Below are positions 31,615 through 43,398 of a DNA stretch of 64,000 bases, one piece after another. Source of the stretch: Tupaia tana (lineage: Eukaryota > Chordata > Mammalia > Scandentia > Tupaiidae); assembly GCA_026018925.1 (NCBI GenBank), contig JAKSZU010000018.1, positions 31,496,452 through 31,560,451 of the forward strand. The letters run 5' to 3'. The notes below the pieces were generated by a model. That model was not told the origin of the DNA and did not search any database. It saw only the letters and a program-made list of their open reading frames with translations. Positions within the stretch are counted from its first letter, which is position 1. Each line of letters begins with the position of its first letter. The translations under genes and the position numbers were made by a program.

Positions 31615-31902
31615 TATCTTTTTCTTTTTTGAATTTCCAATGAGCAAGTACACTTGACAGAGAAAAACAGACAGAAACACACACATACACACACAAAGAA
31701 AGATTAAGCAACCCTGCCCTTATTGGAGCATGGTCATGCCACAATCCCTTCTCCTCCACACTCCCTTCACCACCTCGTTGGGATTTGGGGCAAACACATG
31801 CACAGTGCCTGGTGTGTTTTTCAAGCTGCTAGGACCAAGATTTGAAACACATGGTCAGGCCTCTTGGCTCTGGCTCCCTTCACCACCAGGCCAGGGGCCA
31901 GC
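31615..31902 (-). mobile_element. SINE class II, old
   Basis: CTTTTTTGAATTTCCAATGA tail side, AATCCCTTCTCCTCCACACT, AGGGGCCAGCCC head; quite diverged. Confidence 0.7.
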
Positions 31903-31965
31903 CCTATATTATCTCTTTTGATGTCCCTGTAGCAACCCTGGGAGGAAAGATGAACTGAATTAGTA

Positions 31966-31979
31966 CCCCCCCCCCCCCC
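31966..31979. repeat. Poly(C) run
   Basis: Fourteen C residues. Confidence 0.95.
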
Positions 31980-32129
31980 AATTTGTAGATGGGAAAACAC
32001 AGTGGTAAGAGCTGAATACTTCTGTTCAAAACAAATATCTGGTTAGGAACACAGCCAGGAGTTGTATCCATACAGTCATACCACGAACCCACTGCTCTTC
32101 CTAAATCATTAGTAAGAAAGCTAATGATC

Positions 32130-32400
32130 CCATGTCCAGGAAACCAAGAGGGCAGACTGTGGACCCAGACTACATGAGTTCAAGTCCCAGTGAGACTGCT
32201 TACCAGCTCCGTGACCCAGACACTATATTCCTCTTTGTGCCTCAGTTTCCTCATCAGTTAGAAGGGAATGATAATAACATCTACTACCTAGTATCATCCC
32301 TTGGGACAGATGTCAACACACATTGTTATGAGGAGGAAGGAAAAAACCCTTATGAAGTATGTACAGGATAAATACTCTTAAAGTCAGTGCTTCTTGTGAT
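32130..32400 (+). repeat. MIR
   Basis: GGGCAGACTGTGGACCCAGA, TGAGTTCAAGTCCCAGTGAG, GTGCCTCAGTTTCCTCATCA. Confidence 0.9.
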
Positions 32401-32659
32401 AATTTATTATGATTTAGTAACAAAAGTGGGGTAGTGTCATAAAGCCTGGAGCTTGGTAGGAGAACAGAAGAGATCATTCCTGGGGGATGCTTATGACTTT
32501 TGACACACGTACTCTTATCCAAAATAATTTATGTACAAATGGATGCTCCCAGCTGGCTTGTGGTTAATTTTGAAATAGAAAAGGCAACAAAGGAGGAGAG
32601 AGAGAAGGGGTGAGTGTGATCTGGGAGAGCTGAGGACAACAGCAATAGACAATTTTTTT

Positions 32660-32860
32660 CAGCTGCTCCCATTCCTTTCCAGGAGGATCGCGATCTCAAA
32701 TGAACACATGTCGACACCACCAGGAGAGTTATTAAAACCCAAATGCACCCCACCCCTAGAACGTCTGATTCCATAGGTCCAGGTGGAGCTGAAAACTTGC
32801 TCCTGGCCACGGGCCCACACTTGGAGAAACTGCTTTAGCATTTGCCAAGGATGTCTCATT
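32660..32860 (-). mobile_element. Probable old hAT-type MER element
   Basis: GTTATTAAAACCCAAATGCA, CCCACCCCTAGAACGTCTGA, TTCCATAGGTCCAGGTGGAG and CTTGGAGAAACTGCTTTAGC fit the MER20/MER33-type motif order; exact family unsure. Confidence 0.45.
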
Positions 32861-33318
32861 TTAGACATTAGACATGGTCCAGAAAATTTGGTAGAATTTC
32901 TTTCCCACCAATTTATGTTTTAATTTTAAGATCATATTTTGTTACTCCTGGGTGGTCTTTTGGTAGGTATTCCTGATTTGTAGAATTGGATGGTCTCTGC
33001 TTGCTTTTTTTTTTTTTTCTTTTCCAACTCACCATGATTAATTGATGCCACACGCTAGGCAAGAGAGAGTATCTCCTGATGTGTCATGGTGTGTATGTGA
33101 GTTCTTTTTGTTTGGAGGAGGATTCCTAACCCTGGCCTAGGCTAGCTCAAAGAGGGGACCCTTTGCACATGCCTGCAAGTGATGTCTAACTCCTACTCGA
33201 TACATACTGCATCCTTCCCTGGCACATCCAAGATTGCCCACTGTACTTCCCCTGACTTCTGCAAATACAACTTTGTGGTTGCTTATGATTTAAACCAAGT
33301 CAGAAGTAATAGTTAATA
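32861..33318. other. Unique DNA, no gene supported
   Basis: Poly(T) at 33007-33020. No repeat recognised. Confidence 0.4.
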
Positions 33319-33492
33319 TGTACTGAACTCTTGGGATGTGCCAGGCTTGTGCCATAACGTAACCAGCATCTCCTTGTTTAAGGATAGCTACAGGAGGTAG
33401 ATGCTAGTCCCACTCCTGTTTTACAAGTGAGGAAACACCCAAGACAGGTTATGTCACTTGCTCGAGGACATACTTGTGGTGAAGACAGGATT
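33319..33492 (-). repeat. MIR
   Basis: GATGTGCCAGGCTTGTGCCA, CTGTTTTACAAGTGAGGAAA and the diverged GTTATGTCACTTGCTCGAGG, antisense. Confidence 0.88.
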
Positions 33493-33604
33493 CCAGAGAT
33501 CATGATTTTTATTGGCTTTATGTCATATTTATTTATGAAAACATCACAAAGTAAATACTCCCTTGCATTTCAAAATCCATTTCAGTGTTCCTTCACACAT
33601 TGTC

Positions 33605-33765
33605 ATATTTGACCCTTACTTTTTCAGGGGGACAAGTGGCTTTATCCCCATTTTACAGATGAAATAGAGGTGTCCACAGTTTAAGCAACTCATGCATGAA
33701 CGCCAGTGATTGGGGTTGGGCCTCAGGTCCTCTTCAGGGCCTGATGATTCATCCCATGTGACATT
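33605..33765 (-). repeat. MIR
   Basis: CCCCATTTTACAGATGAAAT, TTTAAGCAACTCATGCATGA. Confidence 0.8.
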
Positions 33766-34039
33766 AATTATGATTCACTCACGGGTTTCCAAGGACTAGG
33801 CCAAGGGTTGTAGTATGCCTTTTCACAAACAATTATAAACAAATCATCAGATTCCATCTCAGTAAAAGCAAGCCAGCTCTAAGAATATTTCTGGGGATTC
33901 AAGAATGTGAAATATTACTGTGTGTACTAACAATTGCAACAGTTTTAAAAACACAAACTAAAAGCCAACAGCACACATGGGTGCTTACTTCTAAGGTGTG
34001 AAAACATCTTTACCATGGACCTGTGAAATGCCTAGAGCA

Positions 34040-34150
34040 ACATGTCCATTATAGAGATCAAGAAACTAAGGCTTAAAGGTGCTGGATGATCTTTCCAAGA
34101 TCACAGACCCAGTAAGTGCCAGAGGCAGGATTCACCCTGGTTCCACACCC
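34040..34150 (-). repeat. MIR
   Basis: AGATCAAGAAACTAAGGCTT, GATCACAGACCCAGTAAGTG, AGGCAGGATTCACCCTGG. Confidence 0.85.
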
Positions 34151-34715
34151 TGACAGACCTCAAGCTTTGCTTCTTCCTTCCTTCCCTTTCATGACTTTAG
34201 CCTTTGCGACCTCTATGACATGCATTTTGCTACCAGGGGCTACCGTTAGATCCCCTCACCTCCAAGCTGTTCCTCTCTTGCCCATTCATTCTCATTATTG
34301 TCTTTGCAATAATATCTCTTCATAAATTTTGAAGTATTTGGCACCTGATTATAATGTAATAAAAGGATCATAATGTAAATTGAAATGTTACATTTATTGT
34401 TGTTTAAATGATGAGAAAGAAAAGAAAGTTCATAAAATATTTAAAGATTTCTTCTCCTTCAAGGGCTATGATTAGAAAGCTTCTTCTATTCCATTTCCAG
34501 TATGTTTCTTTTCCCTAGTAGGAGGGATAAAGGGAAACCGAGAGCATCCTGGTTACTCTATCTGCAGACACCAGCATGCTATGAAGTGGGGCCCCATTTC
34601 TGTACGATCTAATGACTCAGGCAGGGATCACTTGGCTTACACTAACTTAAGTAATATACATAACTAAAAATAGAAATCAAATAGGGGAGTTAATCCAAAG
34701 CATGGAGGCATCTTA
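34151..34715. other. Unique DNA, possibly a weak L2 trace
   Basis: No exon or secure repeat recognised. Confidence 0.35.
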
Positions 34716-34719
34716 TGTA

Positions 34720-35495
34720 ACTTGAATCAGTTATCTGTTGCACAGTGATGCTGTGTAACAAATTACTTAAAATATTATTTAATTTAAGATAAATAACATG
34801 GGACCAGCAGATGTAATAACTGCATCATTGGACTCTCACAAGGCTGACCATGGTCTGAGTTCTGGACCTGGTGGCTTGAAACTCACCCCAGGCACGTATG
34901 TGTGAGTGCATGCCCAAAATCCCAAGAAAAGAGTGGAGGAGAAGAGATAGTGGTGTGGTCATTCCCCCTTGGGAGTGATTCCTCACTTTCTGTCTCTCTG
35001 TCTCTCCGGTGAGCACACGTACCTTAGCAAAAATCTCTCTTTAAAATATAAAAAAAAAGATCTATAACATGGTTTGGGCTGATGAATCTGTGAATCAGTG
35101 ATTTAGGCTAGTTTTCAGCAGGGCAATCCTTGTAGGCTCCATTCAGCTTCCTTCTGGGTCAAATGTCAGCTCTGCAGATCAGCTGATATAGAATGGCCTT
35201 GGCTGGGCATCCTTGGCAGCTGTGTTCTGTGTGCATTATTATCTAACAAGATAGCTTGGGCATGTTGTCATGGATGGCAGAGGCTGAGAAGCAATACCTC
35301 ATGTGGAGATGCTCATGTGCTTTCTCAAGTTTCCCCTGTATCATGCACTAAGACCCTAAGACAAGTCTCCAGACTGAGCTATACATCAAGGATGAGGAGT
35401 AACATCTGGTCCAGAGTGGGAGGACACTGGAACATTATATAGCAAAAGGTGTGAATAGGGAGAGGAGCCATTGCTACAACCAGTTTACCACAGAA
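34720..35495 (-). mobile_element. Ancient LTR (TGTGGTAG type), antisense, split by a SINE
   Basis: CAGTTATCTGTTGCACAGTG and GTAACAAATTACTTAAAATA left; TTAGGCTAGTTTTCAGCAGG, CATGTGGAGATGCTCATG and CAACCAGTTTACCACA right. The SINE at 34800 parts the two. Confidence 0.65.
34800..35058 (+). mobile_element. SINE class II in an LTR
   Basis: GGGACCAGCAGATGTAATAA head (box A slightly damaged), CTGAGTTCTGGACCTGG, GAGTGGAGGAGAAGAGATAG, TTAGCAAAAATCTCTC. Confidence 0.9.
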
Positions 35496-35599
35496 CGCAA
35501 AGTGGAGAGGAGAACTGGATCTCTGGATTAGGAATCAGAACTGGAAGCCCTCATAAACCCAGACAGTTGCTGTCCTGTGGAAGCAATGTGGTATCTCAT

Positions 35600-36305
35600 C
35601 CCTACAGTTTTCTGTCTTCTTCATCCTTCTCTTCCTTTTACAGAGTGACTTTCTCTGCTGCCTTTGCTCATTCTATTGTGTCTTCATGTCTTCATAAGCA
35701 CATCACCATCTTGGCTTTTTGGGTGGCTGTTTACATCAAGTGCTATCCCAATAGTGTATGACCTAACTTCATTTGTTTAGGAGAGACAAGCTCATTCCAG
35801 CCTCTTCAATTGTTGCTCTGTTTCAGGAATCTTGATTCTGCCCTTAAACATGCTACTTCCCCTTCTTCCCCAGCTTGGCCAGTGATACTATAACCCATAC
35901 ATGTACAGGCTAAACATTTCAGTCATCTCTCATCTTCTTACCCCAAACCCCCTCACTCAACTTATCATCAAATCCAGCAAATATTACAACGAAACTATCT
36001 ATCGGTCAAATCCAATAACTTTCCCCATCTTCACCTCTCCCATCTGGATCTAAGTCTTCATTTTCTTTTTCTGATGCCCAACTCCCCCGTTGCTTTCTAT
36101 TCCATTGCTCTTTTTAACATTCTCCATAGTCCTTACCACTATATGAATCATCTTATTTGTATGTTTACTTATATCTGTCCCCTTGTGGTAGAAACTCTAC
36201 AAAGACAAAGCAGTTGGTGTAATTTGCTTAGTACTGTATCTCCGGCACCTAGCAGTCGATGGTGATAGGTCAATAGTAGGTGCTCGATGCTGAGTGACTA
36301 GCAAG
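35600..36305 (+). repeat. L2 LINE 3' fragment
   Basis: TCAAATCCAGCAAATATTAC, CTTCACCTCTCCCATCTGG and the end TACTGTATCTCCGGCACCTA, CAATAGTAGGTGCTCGATGC fit the L2 3' end. Confidence 0.7.
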
Positions 36306-36585
36306 GGGTAAGTCATTGCAGTGCAAACGTGGCTGCAGATGCCTGCCACCTCCTCGACCTGCACTGATGCACAGTTCTCAGAAAAATAGGAATGAATAGA
36401 GGGCATCTTCAAAGGCATTGCCCACAGTCTCAGATGCCAAGTCTACGTTAAGAACCAGAGGCCTGGGGCTGCCCTTTGCTGAGCCCCACGATGTCAAGAT
36501 TCCCTAAGCCATGCACCATGTGAACAGGATGGGGCTGGGGGCAGGGTGCGAGGCAGACCCTCCTCCAACCTACTTATGATGAATA
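36306..36585. other. Unique DNA, no gene supported
   Basis: No repeat or exon recognised. Confidence 0.4.
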
Positions 36586-36900
36586 GCGAGGATTCCTTTG
36601 TCATTAGTACAACACTGGCCTATAATTAGTATAAAAGCCTGTCCTCTAATTTAGGCAATAAAGCAGTCCCAGCAGGACCTCAACTTAGAACTAATTTGTC
36701 AGCAGTTAGATTCATAGAATGACAGCACGGGAAGAGTCACTGTAAACACTTGAGAGTAATAAAGCTGCATCCACTTAAAAATATTCTATAATTCTGCCTT
36801 CTCCCTGGCCTGCTCCCCAGTAAGCCAAAGGTGTTTATTTATGATGTCTAGCTGCCTACTTACCAAAAGGATTGGATGTGGCTTACATTAAAGGCGTATT
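36586..36900. other. Candidate conserved noncoding element
   Basis: Repeat-free with TTTGTCATTAGTACAACACT, CTATAATTAGTATAAAAGCC, ATTTAGGCAATAAAGCAG, AGGTGTTTATTTATGATG (forkhead-like) and CTTACATTAAAGGCGTATTT. Inference from motif density only. Confidence 0.3.
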
Positions 36901-37320
36901 TCAAATAGAGAGGATGGATTTGAAAGAGAGGAGATTAAGATCGCTCTGTGATCTTTCTTGAGAAAACAGAAGGGGTGTGGAGGAGACACAGCCATGATGG
37001 GGAACCCTCTAGCCAAGGAAGGGCTGAGGTTAGAGAATAATCATAGAGTGGGGTGAGAGGTACAGGCCTTTAGGATCTAAGGATGGGAGAATTTCTAAGT
37101 CCCTTTGAGTCATAGAAGGATACACTTTGAAATCCGAACTCTCTGGTAGAATTCTTGATGTCTCCTCTGTTGATCTGTTTCCTCCTCCAAAGGAGGAGCA
37201 TTCCCATTTTACCAGTAGGTAGAGCCTATCCTAACTCTGGGTACATTTTCCCAGGTGCAGGGAGTGAAGGAAGGAAAAGGAATGCAGATGGGGAGATTAA
37301 TCAATCCCAAGTAAAGTTAA
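36901..37320. other. Unique DNA, no gene supported
   Basis: Nothing recognised. Confidence 0.4.
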
Positions 37321-37324
37321 TGTT

Positions 37325-37515
37325 AACATAGACCGTACCCTGCCTCAAGTACTGTCCTAAGCACTTTATATGAATTAACTCAGTCTTTGTACACTGATCT
37401 TTCTCCACCTTAAAGATAAGGAGATGGAGCCATGGAAAGGTTAGGAAACTCACCTGGGGGTCCCCTACAGTAGTATGGCTCCTGAGTCTAGGTTCCTAAC
37501 CACCGGACATAAACC
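37325..37515 (-). repeat. MIR
   Basis: CTAAGCACTTTATATGAATT, AAGATAAGGAGATGGAGCCA, CTAGGTTCCTAACCACCGG. Confidence 0.88.
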
Positions 37516-38270
37516 AGGACACTTGTCCACCACAGTGGTTACTCACAGCAAGGGTTAGTTGACCAAGCCAGGTCGGGAGCACCTGCTTTCTGGTAAGTGG
37601 GATAGGAGAAGGAGGCCAGCTTGCACTAGGCAGGCTGCCATCAGCCATGGGCAGTACAAGGGGTCCCCAGTCAGTACCAAGATATTAGGAAGGGGTCCAG
37701 GAGAGTTCCCAAGGTTGGTAAAGAAAGGGGACTAAAAAATAGGGGCTGTATCAAGAAAGGTTAAGACCCCCAACATCCCCCCTCCCAGGGGTGGTACGAG
37801 TGGGGAAGGTTAGTCTAGATTCAGAGAGTATATATTTTGCAAAGGACCTGGTCACCTACCTTGTTTCAGAGACAAACCTGGTTTACTGAATGCCCTTGGA
37901 ACTTAGAGAAACAGTTTTTTCTCTGTAGCCCTGAGCACTGATAAAACGCAATTCCTTGGAGTTGACTGGAAATTTTGTGTGGGGACGGCCAACTCCAGAG
38001 TTAAGGGGCCCCTGTCCATGAGGAGTGGTCACCTGTCTCTGGCTGGGCTGCACCAATCTGCTCTTTTTCATGATCCCTGCCTAAAAAAACAGGGAAAATA
38101 GTAGGAGTACCATGCATCATAACCATAGATACTTTGGCTTTCTTCATCTCTCCATTCTGAGGGGAGTCTGAAAACAGTATGTTTCCTGATTAGGCTATGA
38201 TTATAATCATGGCAATAAGTATTCCCTGTCCTCTCTGTGCTCAGACCCATATATAATAAACCATTTCCCG
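37516..38270. other. Unique DNA, no gene supported
   Basis: No exon or repeat recognised in this stretch. Confidence 0.4.
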
Positions 38271-38287
38271 AAGTTGTCTCTTCTTTC

Positions 38288-38619
38288 TTTCTTTTTTTTT
38301 TTTTGGAGAGGTTTTTGCTATAGGGCACGTGCGCTCACCAGAAAGACTGAGAGAGACAGAGAGACAGAAAGTGAGAAACACCCCCCGGGGGGATGGCCAT
38401 GCCACAATCCCTTCTCCTCCATTCTCCTCTCGGGATCTTGGGCACGCATGCACACGCGCCCGGCGTGAGTTTAAGCCACCGAGTCCAGGAATTGAACTGC
38501 GGTCTGTTACGTGGGAGTCCAGCGACATAGCCATTACGCTAACTGCTCGGGAATTGAACTGTGGTCGGCTACGTAGGAGTCCAGTGACATAGCCCTTACG
38601 CTAACTGCTGGTCCCACCA
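38288..38619 (-). mobile_element. SINE class II with duplicated head
   Basis: Reverse copy with CpGs kept. The tRNA-like head occurs twice: 38488-38548 (GGAATTGAACTGCGGTCTGT ... GCTAACTGCT) and 38549-38616 (GGAATTGAACTGTGGTCGGC ... GCTAACTGCTGGTCCC). Perfect 17-bp TSD AAGTTGTCTCTTCTTTC at 38271-38287 and 38620-38636 brackets the whole unit, so it inserted as one piece. Confidence 0.95.
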
Positions 38620-38714
38620 AAGTTGTCTCTTCTTTCGCTTTCCCATTCTTAGCTCTGTCAATGAGAGCTCAGTAGCCCATCCCCCCCGAACCTAGTCTGC
38701 TAAGACTCCTGAAG

Positions 38715-38845
38715 CTTTGAAGAGACTTCAGTAATCTGTGCCTTGGTTTTCCATCTGTAAAGTGAGGATCCTAATAGATCCTAATAGTCCTCACATCTAT
38801 GGTTACTATGAGAATTAAATGTTAGGCTGCAGCATAGGTTAATTT
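38715..38845 (+). repeat. MIR
   Basis: GTGCCTTGGTTTTCCATCTG, GTAAAGTGAGGATCC, TACTATGAGAATTAAATG. Confidence 0.8.
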
Positions 38846-38892
38846 CTTCCTGTGCATAATCCTCTTTCCTCCCAAGACCCACAGGTACTGAT

Positions 38893-38896
<4 letters not shown>

Positions 38897-38942
<46 letters not shown>
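38897..38942. repeat. 46-nt poly(A) run
   Basis: Immediately 5' of a SINE head, not at its tail. Confidence 0.97.
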
Positions 38943-38943
<1 letters not shown>

Positions 38944-39115
38944 CCTCATAGCCTAGTGGTTAAGGAACCTCTATATATGGCCAATACATGGTTTAAATCC
39001 CAGCCTGGTGACTTGAAAAATATATGGTGCAACCACACCTCATTGAGAGTGTTTTCTTCCTTTTCTTAGTCTCTTTCTGGTGAGCACATGCACCCTTTGG
39101 TGACTAAAAAAAAAT
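38943..39115 (+). mobile_element. SINE class II, internally shortened
   Basis: CCTCATAGCCTAGTGGTTAA, CATGGTTTAAATCCCAGCC, TGGTGAGCACATGCACCCTT. The usual GAGAATGGAGGAGAAGG middle is missing. Confidence 0.75.
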
Positions 39116-39119
39116 CAAA

Positions 39120-39610
39120 TATTTTATCCCAAATTCCATGGCAGCATCCCTTTTAAGAGAACTAAACTGCATCAAGGGGTCAAAGGCAAGAGTGATGGTC
39201 CGGAAGAGGAGGATTTTTGCCATGGTAACTACCTTTGTTAAGGGAAGTACATTGAGGGAAATTGAGGAATGTATCATGTAAAATGCATGCTTTTAAAGGA
39301 AGCCTTGGCTGACAGAAGTGTAAGAGACACCTAAACATTTAAATCACCTTTTCCTATTGATTAAGGTAAATACTTTACTGATGGTGTTAATCAATACCCC
39401 TATAAATTTTCAATGTGTGATGGTTTTACTGTATATTTAATGTCTCTGTCTTTAATTGAGTTACATCCCCCTCAGCCCAAAATGATGAACTGAAAGTTAG
39501 AAATCACGTTGACTCTGACAAGAATGGGGAGTACTTTTTTTTTTCTTCTTTGTTTCTTTTGAAGAACTAAAGCCTTTGACAGAAGTCAGCAAGCCTGACT
39601 AGTTCACCAG
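39120..39610. other. Unique DNA, no gene supported
   Basis: Poly(T) near 39535-39544. Nothing else recognised. Confidence 0.4.
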
Positions 39611-39614
39611 TGGT

Positions 39615-39735
39615 TGGCCTCATCTCTTTACCTCACTAGGTCTCAGTTTTCTCACCCAGAAATGGAAGAAATAACTTCTTGGCTCTTGTTAAAAGCCGTG
39701 AAGTTGTAAACAAGTTTTATAAATGCCTCAAGGTA
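39615..39735 (+). repeat. MIR fragment
   Basis: GGTCTCAGTTTTCTCACCCA, AAATGGAAGAAATAACTTCT. Confidence 0.65.
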
Positions 39736-39878
39736 GAAATTGGTAAGAAAAAATTTCCAGAATCTTCCATGGTACCCACAGGGAATGGCCACAGTGGTCC
39801 AAGCACCTCTTAATTCCTCCTGCCATCCTCTTTCTGTACTTCCATCAGCTGATTAATTTTCCCATCTAGTTAGCTGAG

Positions 39879-39995
39879 TATAAATATCCACCTGTCAATC
39901 ACTCCATTATACTAAGTGCCCAGCCAGCCCTGAATGATGATTTACATTCTTCAATGGATGGTTCTGGTCGTCCTGGGAGCTGTGCTGTGTGCAAA
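39879..39995 (+). other. Possible TATA promoter plus signal-peptide first exon of an unidentified secreted protein
   Basis: A TATA motif (TATAAAT, 39879-39885) lies 55 bp before an ATG at 39934. From there 20 codons read MMIYILQWMVLVVLGAVLCA, a good signal-peptide profile: hydrophobic core and small residues before the cut. The frame then meets a plausible splice donor (AAA/GTAGGT, cut after 39995, phase 2). A short 5' UTR and an exon of this size are usual for tissue-specific secretory genes. The WMVLVVL stretch and the exon end loosely recall gastric aspartic proteases such as pepsinogen C, but I find no downstream aspartic protease exon, so I do not name it. It may be chance, a relic, or the first exon of a gene whose other exons I cannot see. 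Confidence 0.25.
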
Positions 39996-40204
39996 GTAGG
40001 TAGAGCAGAGTGTATCAGGTTGCATCCCCAGAGTCTACACCCCAGACCTTTAGGGACATAGTCTTATCCCCAAAGAGAAGTCTGATTGAAAGGTGGGAAG
40101 CACTCTCAGATCCCCTTTCACCTTTAGCCTTGCTAAGGGGGAGACCTTCAGTAAATCTCAGAATCTAAAGGAACTAATTTGTTCCTACAGAGAAGGATCT
40201 ACAA

Positions 40205-40405
40205 CAGTGGTCCTCGAGAACACTTAATGGTTTCCAGGGAACATGTAGCAATGTCTAGAGATGGCTTTGATTGTTACGAATAGGGGTGTCTTCCTGGCAT
40301 CCTGTGGGTAAAGGGTAGGGAAGCCCTTAAACATACTAAAATGCAGAGGACAAGCCTCCAAACAGTCCAAGATGTCAGGGATGACTCTGCTGAGAAATTC
40401 AGATC
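40205..40405 (+). mobile_element. MER5A-like hAT element
   Basis: CAGTGGTCCTCGAGAACACT, AGCAATGTCTAGAGATGGC, CATACTAAAATGCAGAGGAC, TGCTGAGAAATTCAG. Confidence 0.8.
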
Positions 40406-40902
40406 TACAAGGAAGAGACCGTTAAGCATATCTGGGCCTTAGGCAGTTCAAAAAAATTTCCACAGATGTATAATGGTTTGTTGCAAGATTACTTAGGGAA
40501 AGTAGGCATGGGGAGATGGGGGGTGTGAATGAGCATGATGGTGGTACCAGGAAATGAAATCGTTGGATAGAATTTTCCAGAGCTTATTTAGTCTTCCCTA
40601 AACTTCTATTTATAGAGATGGCTTCTAAGGCTCAGATTGGGGACTCACTTGCTGAAGTTGGTGGCAAATATGGAATGAAAATCCTTGTCTTTTGAATAGC
40701 ACATCAGGGCTCTTTTCAATGTTGGAGATAAAATAAAATTACGTTACATGATTAACTGGTAGTGCCTCTCTAGAGTGTGTGTCCAGTGAGCATCTGAGGC
40801 TAGCAGAGAAGAGTGCTGGGATTGACTTGTGATGTCTGCCACAGACCCAGGAAGGAGGAGTAATGCACTTGAACAACATACTTACCTTCCTTTCATTTCA
40901 TT

Positions 40903-41847
<945 letters not shown>

Positions 41848-42101
41848 TCATTGTTTTTCTTAAATATGTTTGAGAGAATGTCCTTAAGTATGTATGAGCA
41901 TTTAAAGCTTAAAAGTATTTTAAAAACATTTAAACATATAGAAAGTACTTAGAATTTTGTTAAATAAACAAAAGGAGATGCTTTTAATATCTTCATTGCT
42001 TAAAATAGAAAATTTCCAATTATTTTAGTAATGCATACTTGTTATAGAAAATAAAGATGAAGAGAAGAAAATAAATATTCCTTATGTTCCATAGAGAGCT
42101 A

Positions 42102-42103
<2 letters not shown>

Positions 42104-42143
<40 letters not shown>
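42104..42143. repeat. (TG)n microsatellite
   Basis: About 20 TG units. Confidence 0.97.
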
Positions 42144-42146
<3 letters not shown>

Positions 42147-42168
42147 CAGTGTATATTTATTTATTTAT

Positions 42169-42345
42169 AATTTTTAAAGTTTATTTACTTCTTCCTTGAC
42201 AGAGAGACACCCCCAGTGGGGTCTCATGCCTCCATTTCAGTCAGGCATGTACAGGGAGACCTGGAATACAAACCTGGGACCTTTCCATGTGGCTTAAGCA
42301 TTGCAGAATGTGTTGTAGCTGCTATACCAAAATGGCTGGCCACAA
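42169..42345 (-). mobile_element. SINE class III
   Basis: TAAAGTTTATTTACTTCTTC, GACAGAGAGACACCCCC, CAAACCTGGGACCTTTCC, CCAAAATGGCTGGCC. Confidence 0.75.
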
Positions 42346-42689
42346 TAAATATTTTGATAGTTTTCTTTAACTTTTTATTCTATATTATGTATGTTCTTTC
42401 CTAGTAATTTTACATTTAATTTGTTGCTATTTTTAAAACATTAACACTAAAATATGTGCATTATCCATGTCAATAAATATTTTTGTAAGCACTGTTAGTT
42501 CAAGACTGTAATGATATGTGTTAACATTTATTTAATTAAGAATCTGTCATTGGACACTTGTTTTTTTCCCTTTTTTTTGCTATTTTTACATAATAAATAA
42601 CTTGTGTATAAGTTTTTTTGTACATTGATGATTATTTCCTTAAAATTAATTGTTATAAATGGGACATGACTGGCTTGAAGATTTTGAGA

Positions 42690-42949
42690 ATTATTATTAC
42701 TTTTGCCAGAGGGCACGTGCATTCACTGGAGATAGACAGAGAATGAGAAAGAGGGAAAGTGAGAAAGCACTCCCACAGGGAATGGGCATGCCACAATCTC
42801 TGCCTCTGTTTCTTCCTTCTTGAGGGATTTTGGGCATGCACACACATGCTCCTGGAATGTTTCTCAAGCCACTGGGTTTGGGACTTGAGTCCTGTGGTTG
42901 GCCATGTGGGATCCAGTTGCCTTAAATATGATGTGAGAGCTGGTCCTAT
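42690..42949 (-). mobile_element. SINE class II with class I-like head
   Basis: GCCAGAGGGCACGTGCATTC, GAGGGAAAGTGAGAAAGCAC, GGCCATGTGGGATCCAGTTG. Diverged; head truncated. Confidence 0.8.
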
Positions 42950-43010
42950 TTGGGGAATTAAGGTTTTTGATAAAAACTGCTAGATTTCTTTCAGAAAAAT
43001 GACTGGATTA

Positions 43011-43398
43011 GCTCTTTGGGCTCAGACCTAGTTGGCGGCGATATGGCAAAATGTACCAAGAAGGTGGGCATTGTTGGTAAATACGGGACCCTCTATGGTA
43101 CCTCCCTCCGGAAAATGGTGAAGAAAATGGAAATCAGCCATTATGCCAAGTACACTTGCTCCTTGTGTGGGAAATGTAAGATGAAGAGATGGGCTATGGG
43201 GATCTGGCACTGTGGTTCCTGCATGAAAAACGGTAGCGGTGGTGACTGGACCTACACCACCACTTCGGCTGTCACAGTAAAGTCTGCCATCAGAAGACTG
43301 AAGGAGTTGAAAGACCAGTAGATGCTCCACAGACCTTTGGAATACCACTAGCCTACAATAAATGGATTGATTTAGGTAACAAAAAAAAGAAAAGAAAA
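43011..43398 (+). pseudogene. RPL37A: RPL37A processed retrocopy, ORF intact but diverged
   Basis: An intronless copy of ribosomal protein L37a (eL43, 60S). ATG at 43043, stop TAG at 43319-43321, 92 codons as in the parent. The four zinc-binding cysteines (C39, C42, C57, C60) are retained, but about 15 residues differ from the mammalian protein I remember, among them R4C, R17L, R50W, A68D and N72T. Several are Arg to Cys/Trp changes, as expected from CpG decay without constraint in a very conserved protein. AATAAA is at 43357-43362 and an A-rich tail follows. The TSD is GAAAAATGACTGGATTA at 42994-43010 and GAGAAATGACTGAATTA at 43399-43415. An in-frame ATG further upstream (43016) lies in the former 5' UTR and is not the real start. 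A nonfunctional processed pseudogene is most likely. Confidence 0.92.

Larger units (their letters stand above)
41865..42720 (-). mobile_element. Degraded L1M 3' region, antisense
   Basis: Segments such as GTCATTGGACACTTG, CATAATAAATAACTTGTGTA and TGATGATTATTTCCTTAAAA correspond to the reversed L1M 3' UTR. Cut by a TG repeat and SINEs. Confidence 0.55.

Noticed and set aside
39934..39995. Naming the possible first exon as pepsinogen C
   Set aside because: Similarity is limited to a hydrophobic signal peptide and I find no aspartic protease exon in the following 24 kb.
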